NCBI GenBank assembly: GCA_002914845.1
Contig: JXTC01000076.1
Location: forward strand, 526,064-590,063
DNA length: 64,000 nucleotides
Reading direction: 5' to 3'
Origin: Trema orientale
Taxonomy: Eukaryota; Streptophyta; Magnoliopsida; Rosales; Cannabaceae
Both the position numbers and the translations under genes were made by a program. The notes beneath the pieces are model-generated. The model did no database searches. It worked only from the letters and a program-made list of their open reading frames with translations, and was not told the origin of the DNA. Within the stretch, counting starts at the first letter, position 1; every line of letters starts with the position of its first letter. Of the stretch, positions 11,701-22,029 are shown piece by piece.

Positions 11701-14700
11701 AGTGCAGACTACAGTCCAACAAGTGTGTTTGTTTTTTATTAGATAAAAATGAAGGATTCAAATACAAGGAACAAAGGATAGGGTGTCCACCTACAAGCGG
11801 TTTCTTAAGTCTAAAAGTGATGTAGACATGGAATACAATATATTACGAAATTATATTATTATTATTATCATTTAAAATTATTTAGATTTATTAGATATTA
11901 TTTAATTTTGGGTAACTAGATTTACGTTTCATGTTTCTATTAGTTTCTAGAATTTGTCTACTTTCTTAGTTGTGTCCAATTGCCTATTTGTAAATAGGCT
12001 TAGCTATGTAATCACTTTTCAGATTATGATGAATTATTTAATGATTATTGAGTTTTCTCCTCCTATGGATCTCTAACTTTCTAAGTTCTTATCTTGATTC
12101 TCTATTGCTCTTCTACCCATTCATCTAATTCTGTCTAATTCTCTTCTTGATTCTTCTCTCTCTCTCTCTTTCTAATCTATCCAATTTCTTATTCATCTTG
12201 TTTATTTCTTGCTATTCTACCAATTCTCTTACTATTCTACCTATTCTCTCTAATTCTATATCTTTTCTCATCTTATCCTACATCAATTGCTATCCGAGCC
12301 TAGTTTACTTTCCTCGGCCTATCTCTATTTTTTTTTTCCCTCCCGTTATTGGGTAAAAAAAAAAAACCAGTAACATCCTTAGATCTACAAGTTAGTTTCA
12401 GTCTCGTTGTCATCTTCTCCAGAACGCCAACGTTTCAGCCATCTCTTCCGCTGCCTCCATTCAGATCTGAATTGCTCAACCCATATCTGGTTCTACAATT
12501 CTCTCCCCATGAGTCTACACACTGAATTACTTCATTACATCATCAAGTTAGTCCATGCTTTGCCTTTTCCTAGAGTGGAACAGACTCCAGTCTCAAGATC
12601 CTACCTCTTCATCAAAATTCAAAATTTGGGATTGTCGTTTCAGCTTATCAGTTGGTTCATGATGTATTTGAGTTTTAACTTGCCCGAGTCGAGTTCTCGG
12701 ACCCCGGGAGAATGATGTAGACATGGAATACAATATATTACGAAATTATATTATTATTATTATTTAAAATTATTTAGATTTATTATTAGGTATTACTTAC
12801 TTTTGGGTAACTAGATTTATGTTTCCTGTTTCTATTAGTTTCTAGAATTTGTCTACTTTCTTAGTTGTATCCAATTGTCTATTTATAAATAGGCTTAGCT
12901 ATGCAATTGCTTTTCAGATTATGATGAATTATTAAATGACTATTAACTCCTATGGATCTCTAACTTTCTAAGTTCTTATCTTGATTCTCTATTACTCTTC
13001 TACCCATTCATCTAATTTAATTCTCTCCTTGATTCTTCTCTCTCTCTCTCTCTCTAATCTATCCAATTTCTTATTCATCTTGCTTATTTCTTGCTATTCT
13101 ACTAATTCTCGTGCTATTCTACCTATTCTCTCTATTTCTGTATCCTTTCTCATCTTATCCTACATCAAAAAAATAGGTCTTTTCTTTGATAAGAATCAAA
13201 ATTATTAAAAAGAGAACAAATACAAAGAAGAAAAATAGTCCCCAAAAGAGAAACAAGCAAAAATTGACTAGCAATTATTCTTCTATCAGTTGTACTCATT
13301 TTGATTAAATTGAAAGGCATATGCAAAGGTATAAAGGTGTTACCAGGATAGTAGCTTATAATGCAATTAGTATTTGTGATTTACCACTCTCCACCACCAC
13401 AAAAAAGAAAAAAATAATAATAAGGGGGAGAGAGAGAAAAGAAAAAGACCATAGTGGTGTTCAAATCCTCTGAGTTTTTCTATAAAGGAAATTCAACAGG
13501 TATTAATCCTCTTGTATTTTGCAACTGTAATTGCAATTATATCAGAATGATGTTGCATGTCTTTGAACATTCGTGTGTTTTATGATAATTTAGGATTTCT
13601 TTGGCTTTAGGAAAGTGAATAAGGAATTTCCATGAACAAGTTTGGGGAGGCAGAATTCCCTTAATGTAAATTGATGCCAAAAGAAAAAATAGCACGAATT
13701 GATACAGAATTTATTAAAGGTTGACTTACCAAGTCACTCCGGAAATCGTGGTACAAAACATGAAAACTTCGAATAGATACTTGTATGTTGTCAAAAATCT
13801 AGGAAGCAGACAACAAGCATCAGTGGTTTTTTTTGCAGCAATTACTTATCCCAAAAGGTATAACTTATGTCGTACTCCTAGGAAAGAAACAGAATTACAG
13901 AAAAATCAGAACCAACTATAGTAACCAATCATAACATAATGTCACCTTAGCAGAAATATATGACATAAATGATCGCCCAGCCCGATTATCTGCACGATGC
14001 AAAATGATGAGTCTCCAATTTGATCTAAACGTATAACTAAGTCAATCAGCAAATATAAGATTCTGACTGTTGTAAAAGAATTAAATAACATTCTTTATAG
14101 AACAAAAGAGCTAGAAAGAACTAGTAGTTCTCCTGGAGAAATGAAAAGAACATAACAGCTAAAGTAGAACACAGAAAACAACTACACATACATCAACCAT
14201 GTACCTCCCAAGATCAAAATGTTTGACCGGTTTTTTTTTTTTCTTTTGGTGAAAAGAAACTGATAATATGTTAATCATGTAAAAATATATTACAAATCAG
14301 AATCGATAAGGTATCCACAACAAAACACATTATAAAACCGGACACCACTCCTTAACCATAACAGAAAAACGCAGACCCTTAAACTCCTTAACATCATGCA
14401 CCCATAGTGCTACCAAAAACCTAATTCTCTCCCACAATGATTCTAAACCTTCTGCCACATCCTCAAAAATCCTTCTATTCCTTTCAATCCAAAGAACCAC
14501 AGAAAACAACCACAATGTTTGACCAGTTATTAGCACTGGGTAAACTTAAAATTCATTGCATCCTATAAAAGAGAAGGCTGTTCTAAGCAATATCCCCTAA
14601 TTCATGTGTTTTTCGTATGAAAGATGGTGAGAAGGCAGATCATATGTTTTTCCATCGTGAATTTTCAATAAAATTGTGGAGAATGTTGGATGAATTAAAT

Positions 14701-16442
14701 CTGTATGGGTGATCCCTAGAAGATGTGCCAATTTATTGGGTGGTATCTAGGGGTGTGATATAAATAAGAAAGGGAGAATTTTATAGAATAATGTTCAGCA
14801 AAGAATAAGTGAACTTATGAAGAATTGAAGATATCAGCAAGTCAATATTGGAGAGTACAAGTTTTGGATAGTAGTTTGGTTAATTAAAAGATAAATCTGA
14901 ATTCAAGTCTTTTCTTTTCTGATTTCTTAAGTGATATGGGAGGCAGTTTTGTGATTTCTTTCAGCTTCTAATGTTCTCTGGGGGACTGATTGTCCCCACT
15001 TGTATTTTTTTTTTTCTGAATAATAATAATATGGTTTCTGTAAGTATTATAGAAAAACAAAAAAACAAAAACAAAAACAGAAATTGAACACGTAAAACAA
15101 CCCAAAACGCTGATAACCGCTTTCGTGATAATTTTAACAGAGGTGTACGGTTATGGTGATGTTTTGTGTTATCTGGATGCAAGGAAACAGTAGGGTCTTT
15201 GAAGGAAAGAGTAAAGAAGTCTCACTGGAGGGGGGAAAAAGTGCAACGTATGGCTTAAATATGGGCGTCTTCCTCTAAGACTTTCAAGAGTATTCGTTTA
15301 TTTATTCTATTAGGATAGAAGAGTGGATTCTAGTTTCAAAATCTAACAAGGGACCTAATGACAAATAATAAAACCCCAAAACAGATTAGTTCTTACAAAC
15401 CCAAAATCCATTATTTCCAGAGTCTCCAAAAATGGCATAATGGAGTCAAACACCATTATCCCGAATGCAAACTATATGGTCTTATAGCCTCTCCAAGAGC
15501 CAATCATCTCTTGCATGGGCTTGTAGCATGACTACTGAAAACCAAATGAAGAGTGCACAGGATACCAAATATTTGAGACAACCAAAAGTCTTAAGAATTC
15601 CAGTTCTATGTCCCTTTCCGTTCTAGTTTCTTTTGTATATTTTCTCTAAAGATCAACCTCTAATGGAAATAATAATAAAACTAATAACAATAACAAAAAA
15701 CTGCAGCAACTAGAATTCTTTCCCCCGCTATCCCCAAAAAACAGAAAACCTAGCTTACCAGAGACGCGTTTTGATAACTTAGCAAGCTCAGCTGCAGCAA
15801 GTTTGGCCTTTTTGCCGGCAATTTCTCTCCTTTCAACGGCATCCGAACTCCACTACAAGAGATGAACAAATCATTATTCATTCCATTATCACTTGGATTA
15901 GATACGTTAGTTAGTTTCCAAGTTTTTCTGCATTAGATAGTTGGAATTCACTTAAATTTGCTTTAGTTACCTCTTGATCATCCCGTTGGGAAGCACAAAC
16001 AAAAACATCCTCTAAAACAATAACAATAGGGTCCCACCCAAGCTTTTTCCATGGAATTCTTATGCTCAACTTTCCAGCACGACCTATCATATTCATACCA
16101 ATTTTCAATGAAAATCTCTCTTTTATAAAGACATAGTTCAACAACATAAATATATATACATGTGTGTGTGTGTGTGTGTGTGTGTATACCTTCCTTTAGA
16201 GCAAAAGGCAATTGCAAATAGTCGAAGGCTTCAACAGTGAGCTCCACATTTTCCAAGAGCACTTCCTCTGCAGATTTTCGACAAGTAAGAACAAAATTCG
16301 AAGGTTTTAGCGTTAAAGGAAGAGAGATGAGATAAATTATTTTACCGTTCCAAAGGGTGACCTTAAGCTGTTCTTTCTGGATATCTTTGACATAGCGACC
16401 CAAATACCCCAATATCAACTGGCGTACCAATCCCTCCAGCAT
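2763..16442 (-). CDS. VPS13: VPS13/chorein-family lipid-transfer protein, N-terminal 18 exons (partial)
   Basis: Bridge-like lipid transporter acting at membrane contact sites; the N-terminal chorein domain takes up lipid (family knowledge). The product starts MLEGLVRQLILGYLGRY, continues with QLPFALKEGRAGKLSI and WKKLGWDPIV, and later has RGWLNWLSLGMLGAGG. From memory this best fits the Arabidopsis At1g48090-type VPS13. Coding exons: 16346-16442, 16190-16267, 15971-16083, 15759-15852, 13946-13989, 13730-13798, 11465-11526, 10547-10727, 9810-9878, 9624-9703, 7874-8023, 7136-7199, 4990-5091, 4667-4864, 3994-4121, 3593-3743, 3007-3096, 2763-2864. They join in phase into 624 codons without a stop. 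Family members exceed 3000 residues, so most of the gene lies to the left. The exon 9 donor is uncertain (GTTGGT, or GTTATA 4 nt later); only the first keeps frame. Introns hold many insertions but no exon is visibly damaged. Confidence 0.93.
4229..4625 (+). mobile_element. 5'-truncated LINE with 18-bp target duplication (VPS13 intron 14)
   Basis: An exact 18-bp direct repeat (AATTCTCCTTTTTAAGTG) flanks the insert at 4211-4228 and 4626-4643. The insert ends in an A-tail preceded by TTTCGTTTCTTATC. Its inner part reads as the decayed C-terminus of LINE ORF2 (pattern WHMSIMAILWAVW, then EELWERIQFW). The sharp duplication suggests a fairly young insertion. Orientation is opposite to VPS13. Confidence 0.88.
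5429..6482. repeat. Diverged tandem duplication inside VPS13 intron 12
   Basis: Unit one (about 5429-5898) and unit two (about 5899-6482) share in order GAATAATACAAA, a block around ACGACATTGCAGCAGAATAA (near 5488 and 6299), then ATAAGACA...CATCCTATTCTTAT and CAATGAAA. Unit two is longer because LINE sequence was inserted in it. The rest of the intron to exon 12 (6483-7135) is AT-rich, with A/T homopolymers and nothing coding. Confidence 0.7.
5980..6153 (-). mobile_element. Short LINE 3' fragment nested in an older LINE tail
   Basis: A long T run followed by AATAAGAAACGAGAATTATATT is the reverse complement of a LINE tail. It interrupts a second, similar tail: GGATAAGGAACAGGGACC before the insert and ACCAATTTTATTAAAATAG after it. 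ACCAATTTT occurs on both sides (5971-5979 and 6154-6162), fitting a target duplication of about 9 bp. Confidence 0.65.
8295..8550 (+). mobile_element. 5'-truncated LINE with 18-bp target duplication (VPS13 intron 10)
   Basis: AAAAGAGAAGGATGGAGA occurs at 8277-8294 and again at 8551-8568, on either side of a 256-bp insert that ends in an A-tail. The inner sequence reads as the LINE ORF2 C-terminus (RNKRIFYDAKEDLNSIWE) and ends in a stop before the 3' UTR. Confidence 0.88.
8681..9058 (-). mobile_element. 5'-truncated LINE on minus strand with target duplication
   Basis: Flanks share ATAGTAATAATAA (8668-8680 and 9059-9071). The poly-T at 8681 is the A-tail of a minus-strand copy. Its translation has the LINE C-terminal pattern GFWAIWLERNKRIL and ends in a stop. 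It lies 112 bp from the plus-strand LINE at 8551, so two insertions of opposite orientation sit side by side in one intron. Confidence 0.82.
9230..9595. other. Unexplained repeat-like stretch containing one ambiguous base
   Basis: Less AT-rich than the neighbouring intron sequence, with a TGTTAGCAGTTAGAG start and a CAAGAACCATGGCAG segment that resemble an LTR fragment. No partner copy is visible in the window, so I leave it unclassified. Position 9423 is N, the only ambiguous base I noticed. It is intronic (VPS13 intron 10). Confidence 0.3.
10890..11062. mobile_element. MITE copy 1 (GGGCACCAAT family), VPS13 intron 7
   Basis: Left end GGGCACCAATTCAGTAGGTA directly follows a (TA)n run. The right end ACTTACTGGATTATGATCC is its imperfect inverse. 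Internal landmarks are AAAGAGAGAAAGAGC, TCTTTTCATGAACGTCAT and GCCGTTAGATAATGATCC, which recur in two other copies. There is no reading frame. Insertion beside TA dinucleotides suggests a Tc1/mariner-like origin, which is an inference. Confidence 0.65.
11085..11346. mobile_element. MITE copy 2, inverted next to copy 1
   Basis: Begins GCTCACCAATCCAGTAGG and ends CCACAGGATTGGTGCCC, followed by (TA)n. The internal landmarks of copy 1 appear here as reverse complements (GATCATTATCTAACGGCTAC, GCTCTTTCTCTCTC). The two copies therefore face each other about 20 bp apart and could form a large hairpin in the pre-mRNA. Confidence 0.65.
11818..13167 (+). mobile_element. TRIM-like non-coding LTR retrotransposon (VPS13 intron 6)
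   Basis: Two direct repeats of about 460 bp form the LTRs: 11818-12285 and 12713-13167. Both begin TGATGTAGACATGG and end CTACATCA, so the termini are inverted (TGATGTAG/CTACATCA). The internal part is only 427 bp. It opens with TTGCTATCCGAGCC, close to the usual initiator-tRNA-Met primer site, and closes with a purine-rich CGGACCCCGGGAGAA. I see no gag or pol. Short frames inside have no family signature. Small size and lack of coding fit a TRIM. Flanks AAAAG and AAAAA are at best a weak target duplication. Confidence 0.82.
14233..14513 (-). mobile_element. 5'-truncated LINE on minus strand (VPS13 intron 4)
   Basis: Flanks AATGTTTGACCGGTT (14219-14233) and AATGTTTGACCAGTT (14514-14528) are near-identical 15-mers, a slightly decayed target duplication. 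The poly-T marks the tail. The encoded tail reads VVLWIERNRRIFEDV, then ESLWERIRFLVALW, the LINE ORF2 C-terminus, and ends in a stop. Confidence 0.85.
14625..15010 (+). mobile_element. Older plus-strand LINE remnant (VPS13 intron 4)
   Basis: Translation has the zf-RVT-type pattern ADHMFFHREFS...LWRMLDEL typical of the end of plant LINE ORF2. It is followed by many stops and a T-rich 3' end near 15007. No clear target duplication was found. The intron outside the two LINEs (15010-15758) is AT-rich and I see nothing else in it. Confidence 0.6.
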
Positions 16443-16600
16443 TGTTCCGAAAAGCATCGTCCTTTATGTCAAAAACGCTTTGGACTTGCCCGCCATTGAT
16501 GATCAAAAAAGCTATTCCAAAAAAAAAAAAAAACAATAATAATAATTATTGTTAACTGTATGATGATGCAATTGAATCAAATAATATATGTAGACAGAGA

Positions 16601-16636
<36 letters not shown>

Positions 16637-17060
16637 TATGTATACGAAGGTTTTACCTAATGATGATGATAAGGGGGAGTGAGGTTTTTGCAGTTTCCAA
16701 AACCCAAATCAGGAAGAGTTTGAGTTCTGAATTCCGAGGGCAATGGGTTCGGCTAATAGGTTCCCTTTTTTAAACCAATCTTATAATTTCAAAAACAAAA
16801 AGTTAGTACAGAAATAGAGGTGATTGATTTATTGGTAGAAAGTTCTCAGAACCAAAAACCCAAACTTGATTCAACATCAAGCAAAGAGGTGGCAGTGAGT
16901 ATGGATATGGGTATGGGTATGGGTTGGAAGAAGACGTCGTTTCCAGCGGGTTGTCGTCGTTTGGTTGTGGCCTGCTGCTGGCGGTGAGGCTGTTGTCGTT
17001 CGCTACTGCCGCTGTTGGGCTGTCTGTTGCTGCCTAAGTAAAGGAGGAAGGGAGGAGTGA
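16443..17060 (-). promoter_or_regulatory. VPS13 5' leader with inferred intron and short uORF
   Basis: The leader appears split. A GC-richer upstream exon ends at about 16657 with donor TTAG|GTAAAA, and a second leader exon runs 16511-16443 after acceptor GGAATAG. A (TA)n run (16605-16633) lies in the leader intron. The second leader exon contains an 11-codon uORF including stop (16496-16464). It also has an in-frame ATG at 16457-16455 that would add five residues (MLFGT). I chose ATG 16442 because MLEGLVRQL matches the family start. The transcription start (about 17.05 kb) is a guess. Confidence 0.55.
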
Positions 17061-17392
17061 AAAGGGAAACGAGGGATAAATTGAGATTTTTTTTCCCTTT
17101 TTTTTTTTCTCGCTTTTCTTTTCTTGCGTGAAGGGAAAGTCGGATGAGATATTTAAATTTATATTTGGTCCCTGAAGGCTGAAAGATATCATCTGAATCC
17201 CTATTCGCCGCATCTCTATTTCAAACTAGTCGTTATACAGCGCAAAGAATTGGTAATTATTGCAATTTTTCATTCTCTCCTTCTTCTTTTTTTCTTTTTT
17301 TTTTTTTTTGAAAAAGATGGTTGTGGGCAAGAGAACTTCATTAAATCAAATCATTACGAACAAAAGGGAATAAAAACATGACAATGATCAAC

Positions 17393-18525
17393 CTAGAATA
17401 TATCTCTGTGACAGAAAAAAGCAAAACTAGCTAACGTGTGGGCCACCTTATTTCCAAAACGAGAAATAAAGAGACAAAAGCCACAATTAGCAGTCAGCAT
17501 CAAAGATGTTACATCTTTAAAAATCAAAGCACTAGCACCAAAAGAATCACAAGAGCGCAGACCATTAATAATTTTAAGGGTATCACACTTAATAAAAGAG
17601 ACGAAGATGTTTTCTTTAGCTGCAAATAGAAGGCCTTCTCGAATGGCAAGAAGCTCGTTATCATCAACTGAGAGTTTTCCATTGAATTTCCGGGCAAAAA
17701 CCGTAATCACCACTCTGTCATCATCTCTAAAAACACCCCCCAAACCAACAGAAGTCGACCCACTACAAATTGATCTGTATTAAGCTTTATACATCCACGA
17801 GGGAGATTTGACCATCGAGGAAGAGAGACAACTGAAGGGGTGGAAGTTATTTGAGTAGAACTGGAGCTCAGTTGCATAGAATCACGGAATTCACTGAAGA
17901 AAGAACTAGCAAAATTGACCAGTGAGGAAGGAACACACCCTGAACCACCATAAACACACTGATTACGATTAGACCATAGGCACCAAAGAACAACAACAAA
18001 CCAATCGAAAGCAACCCTGGACAGATTAGAGAAAATGCTCATCAGGATGTCCACCACACTCCCATGCTGCAATGGTTTAATAAATTCCCACAGTCCAGCC
18101 TCTTTCCAAATATATCTACTCAACTCACAATCGAAAAGAGCATGAACTAAGGATTTCTTCTCAAAAAAGCATCATGGGCACCAACAAGTACAGTCAATTT
18201 TCCTTTTAGCAAGAATATCATATGATGGAAGACCATTATGAAAGACCCTCCAAAGAAAAATACGAACCTTGGAAGGAATTTTAAACTTCCACAATGTTTT
18301 TTACCACCGAAAAGGAGAAGAAGTACCAGACCCATAATTACGGATCCGCTCATTTAAAAGAACCTTATAACCCGTCTTAACAATATATCTTCCTGAAGGG
18401 TCATAGTGACAAATAAAACAATCTTCTCTCTCAATCACACTTAAAGGAATAGAACATATGAGGTCTCCGTCCATGGTTAAGAAAGACCAATTGATAACAT
18501 CATCATTCCAAATTCCCGGCGCCAA
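17393..18525 (-). pseudogene. LINE ORF2 C-terminus: zf-RVT and RNase H
   Basis: The last 116 residues (17393-17743) are an RNase H-like domain (NELLAIREGLLFA, SFIKCDTLKIING, GNKVAHTLASFA). Upstream, 17707-18123 carries the linker WCLWSNRNQCVYGG. Positions 18301-18525 hold the stretch before zf-RVT (CHYDPSGRYIVKTGYKVL). These pieces lie in different frames, so the coding sequence is broken. Confidence 0.85.
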
Positions 18526-19095
18526 AATAAGGTCCTTAATAAGAGAAACATTAGCTACTGGTCTAGATAATACCTTAAAAGTGACTGGCCGAGGGAATCA
18601 AGGATCTTCAAAGGTTCTAATTTTGTCACCAGTGCCAACTCTCCATCTTATACCTTTGGGCACTAGTTCTCTGTCCCCACAACAGACTCTTCCAAAGATA
18701 AGATGAACCTTTTTTATCTTGCACCGAAAGAAAGTCTGAGTTAAGAAAATACTTGCCTTTTAAAAGTCTACCTACTAGAGTATTCGGATCACAGAAAATT
18801 CTTCATACCTATTTAGCAACCAAAGCTTGATTAAACATAGGTAAGTCTCGAAAGCTAAGACCACCAAGGCATTTAGGCAAGCAAACACTATCCCACTTTA
18901 CCTAAGTAATCTTACTTCACCATTAGCTGAACCCCACCAAAACTGAAGAATAATGGATCGAAGCTCCTTGCACAAAGAAATTGGAACTTTAAATAAATTC
19001 ATAACATAACTGGGAATAGCCTGTAATACCGATTTCACCAAAATTTCTCTGCCGCCCACAGAAAAAAGTCCTCTTCTCCAACTTTGGACCCTCTT

Positions 19096-20387
19096 TTACA
19101 CTTGGTCCCTAATAGAGGAAAAAGTTTGATGTTTATTACGACCAACTACCGTGGGTAGCCCTAAATAGGTGTCATGCAGTACGAAACCCGAAAGACCAAA
19201 AGTCCATTGAATATTAACAGTCCATTGAACATTAACACGAGTATCTTCGGAGACACTGGGGCTAAAAGTTATCGCTGATCTATTTAAATTAATCTTTTGG
19301 CTAGAGGTAAGCTCGTAAATTTGTAAGATTTCTAGAATATGTCGACAATCCTCCACTCGAGCTAAGGAAAAAATAAGTGAATCATCAGCAAAGAACAAGT
19401 GACTTACTTTTGGATCCGAGCGAGAACACTTCATACCCAGGAGTTTATTATCATTTCCAGCTTTAACTATAAGAGAAGAGAGGGCTTCAACACAAAGTAG
19501 GAATAAATAAGGTGAAAGAGAGTAACCATAATAAAGTCCACGGGAGGGAATAACTTGACCTTTTGGAAACCCATTCACACAAAAGAAGAAGGTCGACGTC
19601 GAAATGCAATCTAAAATCAAAGAAATCCAGTTTAGCGGGAATCCCATTTTCCTCATAACTTCCTCCAGAAAACATCATTCTACTGTATCATATTCCTTGC
19701 TCATGTCTAGTTTAAGAGCCATAAAACCCCGATCACCATTAGTCTTCTTTGACATGGAATGTAAGAGTTCAAATGCCACAATGACATTATCCATAATTAA
19801 CCGGTCAGGAACAAAAGCATTCTGAAAGATTAAAATCAAGTCAAGAAGAACAAGCTTAAGACAATTAGCAATCATCTTGGTAATAATCTTATAGACTATA
19901 TTATACAAACTGATCGGTCTATAATCTGCAACCAATTCTGACGAGCTCTTTTTAGGAATCAGCACAATATTCGTTTGATTAATGTCCTTGACCGAACAAT
20001 CCTGATTAAGAACTCCCAGACAAGCATGAGTGATTTTGTTAGCTATAACCTCCCAGTTCTTCTGAAAGCTGGTCCAGAGGCTTTAGCATGTCCTATAGAA
20101 AATAAATCTCGCTTAACCTCATCAGCCGTAAATGGATTTAAAAGGGTAGAAATATAATCTCTTGTTAATTGAGAGTGAATAGAAGCAGTGGCCCTCTCCA
20201 AAGTGTCTCTACTTGGATTCAAACTGCGAAAAATGTCACCAAAATAGTCTTCTATAATCCCAATCACTTCCTCCTCGGAATCCTTCCAAATCCCATTACA
20301 ATCCTTAAGGTTATGAATAGAGTTTTTCTTACGACGATTTGAAGCCTTCAAATGGAAATATTTGGTATTGCGTTCACTCAAAGACAA
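19096..20387 (-). pseudogene. LINE reverse transcriptase remnant
   Basis: Order on the minus strand: NTKYFHLKASNRRKKNSI (20.3 kb), the PKKSSSELVADYRPISL block (19.9 kb), DRLIMDNVIVAFELLH, KLDMSKEYDTVE, then GDSLSP-like GYSLSPYLFLLCVEALS and the catalytic block HLFFADDSLIF (about 19.4 kb). These are standard non-LTR RT blocks. Frame changes separate the three main pieces. Confidence 0.9.
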
Positions 20388-20639
20388 CCACTCAGCTTGG
20401 GATCTCTGCTACTTATAAAGTTCCTCTCTATACAGAAGAATCTCCACTTTCTTTTCAATCGTCCTAATTTGTTCCAAAACCTCATAAGATTGATAGCTAT
20501 TATACAAGCCCATGAGAAGTTTTTGAAGTCTACCCAGTTCTTTACGCCAATTCCCGGACCTAACTTTACTCCTTCTTACAACTTTTCACCGCAACCCAAA
20601 AGCTGAACACTAACATCTCAAAAAGAATTATGACCTCCA

Positions 20640-21290
20640 TCTGAACCAAAACTCCTCGAAGTTATAAAATGGCATGTGCATGGCACGTCTTGCATGCAAA
20701 TTGAGAATTTTATTACAAGGTATTTGAAAGTAAGTACCATTGTGCCATTTTTATACGATAAGTTTTAAGTACAATTGCTGGTCTGTCGGAGCTGGGTAGG
20801 TAAGTCTGTTGATGCAGACTCTCCCGTTGAAGTGGGAATTATAGATCTTATGATGTGTCTCGTTGAAGCGGGATAATATTAGCGCGGTGTAGGATGCCCC
20901 TTTGATGAGGGAAGGAGTTTTCAAAAACCTCACACGACGGTCGCACCTTATTTTTACTCTTGGCCAGAGTTTCCGCCCAATGTTATCATGGCCTATCGAC
21001 TTACGAGACTAGCAATGTGCTAAGAGGCCCAACTATGAATAATTTTTAAGGAAAATACATAGACTCAAATGTTTAAGAAAAAAAAGGGTACAATGGGAAC
21101 TTTATGAGATTTTGAAGCATACATAAGCATGCATAGTTTTACTTACTGAGTTGTAGCTCATTTTAGTCTTGTGATGCAGATGATGAGACACATTTTGGTG
21201 TTGGCTAGCTGGTTGCCTGGCTTGCCTTTTGTCGCCATGATCATACAGATGTGGATGAGCTTGACCTGTGGGCGATGTTTTTGTTAGTGA
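20640..21290 (+). mobile_element. LTR-retrotransposon-like fragment inside the LINE
   Basis: About 650 bp separates the endonuclease end (ARAEEK-like FWAREEKCLEIVH, 21.3 kb) from the sequence that leads into RT. It is GC-richer than its surroundings, has repeated CGTTGAAG(T/C)GGGA motifs, and contains TTTTACTTACTGAGTTG, which resembles the end of some Gypsy LTRs. No family or exact boundary is certain. TGAAC at both edges may be a target duplication. Confidence 0.45.
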
Positions 21291-21413
21291 ACAATCTCCA
21301 AACATTTCTCCTCTCTAGCCCAGAAGGATTCAAAGCGAAAAGTTCTATCTAGACTATCAACTTTAAGGTCGGGTGGTTTCATCAACATAAGAAGAATAGG
21401 GTGGTCATCTGAT

Positions 21414-22028
21414 TTAAAAAATATATAAATTTTCAATAGCAGCCAAAGGGAATAAAGAACGCCAACCATCATTACAGAAAAACCTGTCAATCCTCTTGAA
21501 CATTAGTAGGCCCTGTCCTGAGAAACCCAAATCTGACAAGTCATAATATGCGAGAGCCATATGAAAATTTAGAATAGCCATACATGAACAATCATTTCCA
21601 CCAATTTTCTCAGCCAAAGAAGCAATCTCATTAAAGTCACCACCATAGACCCACGGAAGATTATTAATAGTACCAAGACATCGCACAATTCCCATAAAAA
21701 TTTACGACCAGAAGTAAGCGAATTCCCATAGAAACTAGTGAAATGCAATTGGTTTCTATCCTACGAATAGGCCTTCGGAATAAGATTGGATAGAAACATT
21801 CCAATTAGTCCTCCATAGAAGGATCAAACCACCACTCCGACTAACACAATCAACCAAAAAATAATTCTCAAAGCCAACACAAAACTTCAAATTAGTTGCC
21901 CTAACACCAAAAAGTTTAGTCTCAAATAAAATGACTAAACCTGGGAAAAATTTATGCAAAAGGTTGCATAACTTCGTGACTGTAGAAGGATTCCCCAGTC
22001 CATATACATTCAGACAAATACAACTCAT
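21414..22028 (-). pseudogene. LINE endonuclease (APE-like) remnant
   Basis: The N-terminal part reads CICLNVYGLGNP and LVILFETKL, where ETK is the usual catalytic motif. The second part has LPWVYGGDFNEI and SDLGFSGQG, the GDFN and DLG...G motifs of plant LINE endonucleases. A frame break lies between the two parts near 21.7 kb. Confidence 0.85.
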
Positions 22029-22029
22029 G

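Noticed and set aside
16160..16190. (TG)n run at the VPS13 exon 2 donor as a regulatory signal
   Set aside because: A simple microsatellite directly after the donor; could affect splicing, but nothing in the sequence shows it does.
17436..17783. Plus-strand frame of 115 codons
   Set aside because: It is the reverse shadow of the LINE RNase H domain, whose motifs read on the minus strand.
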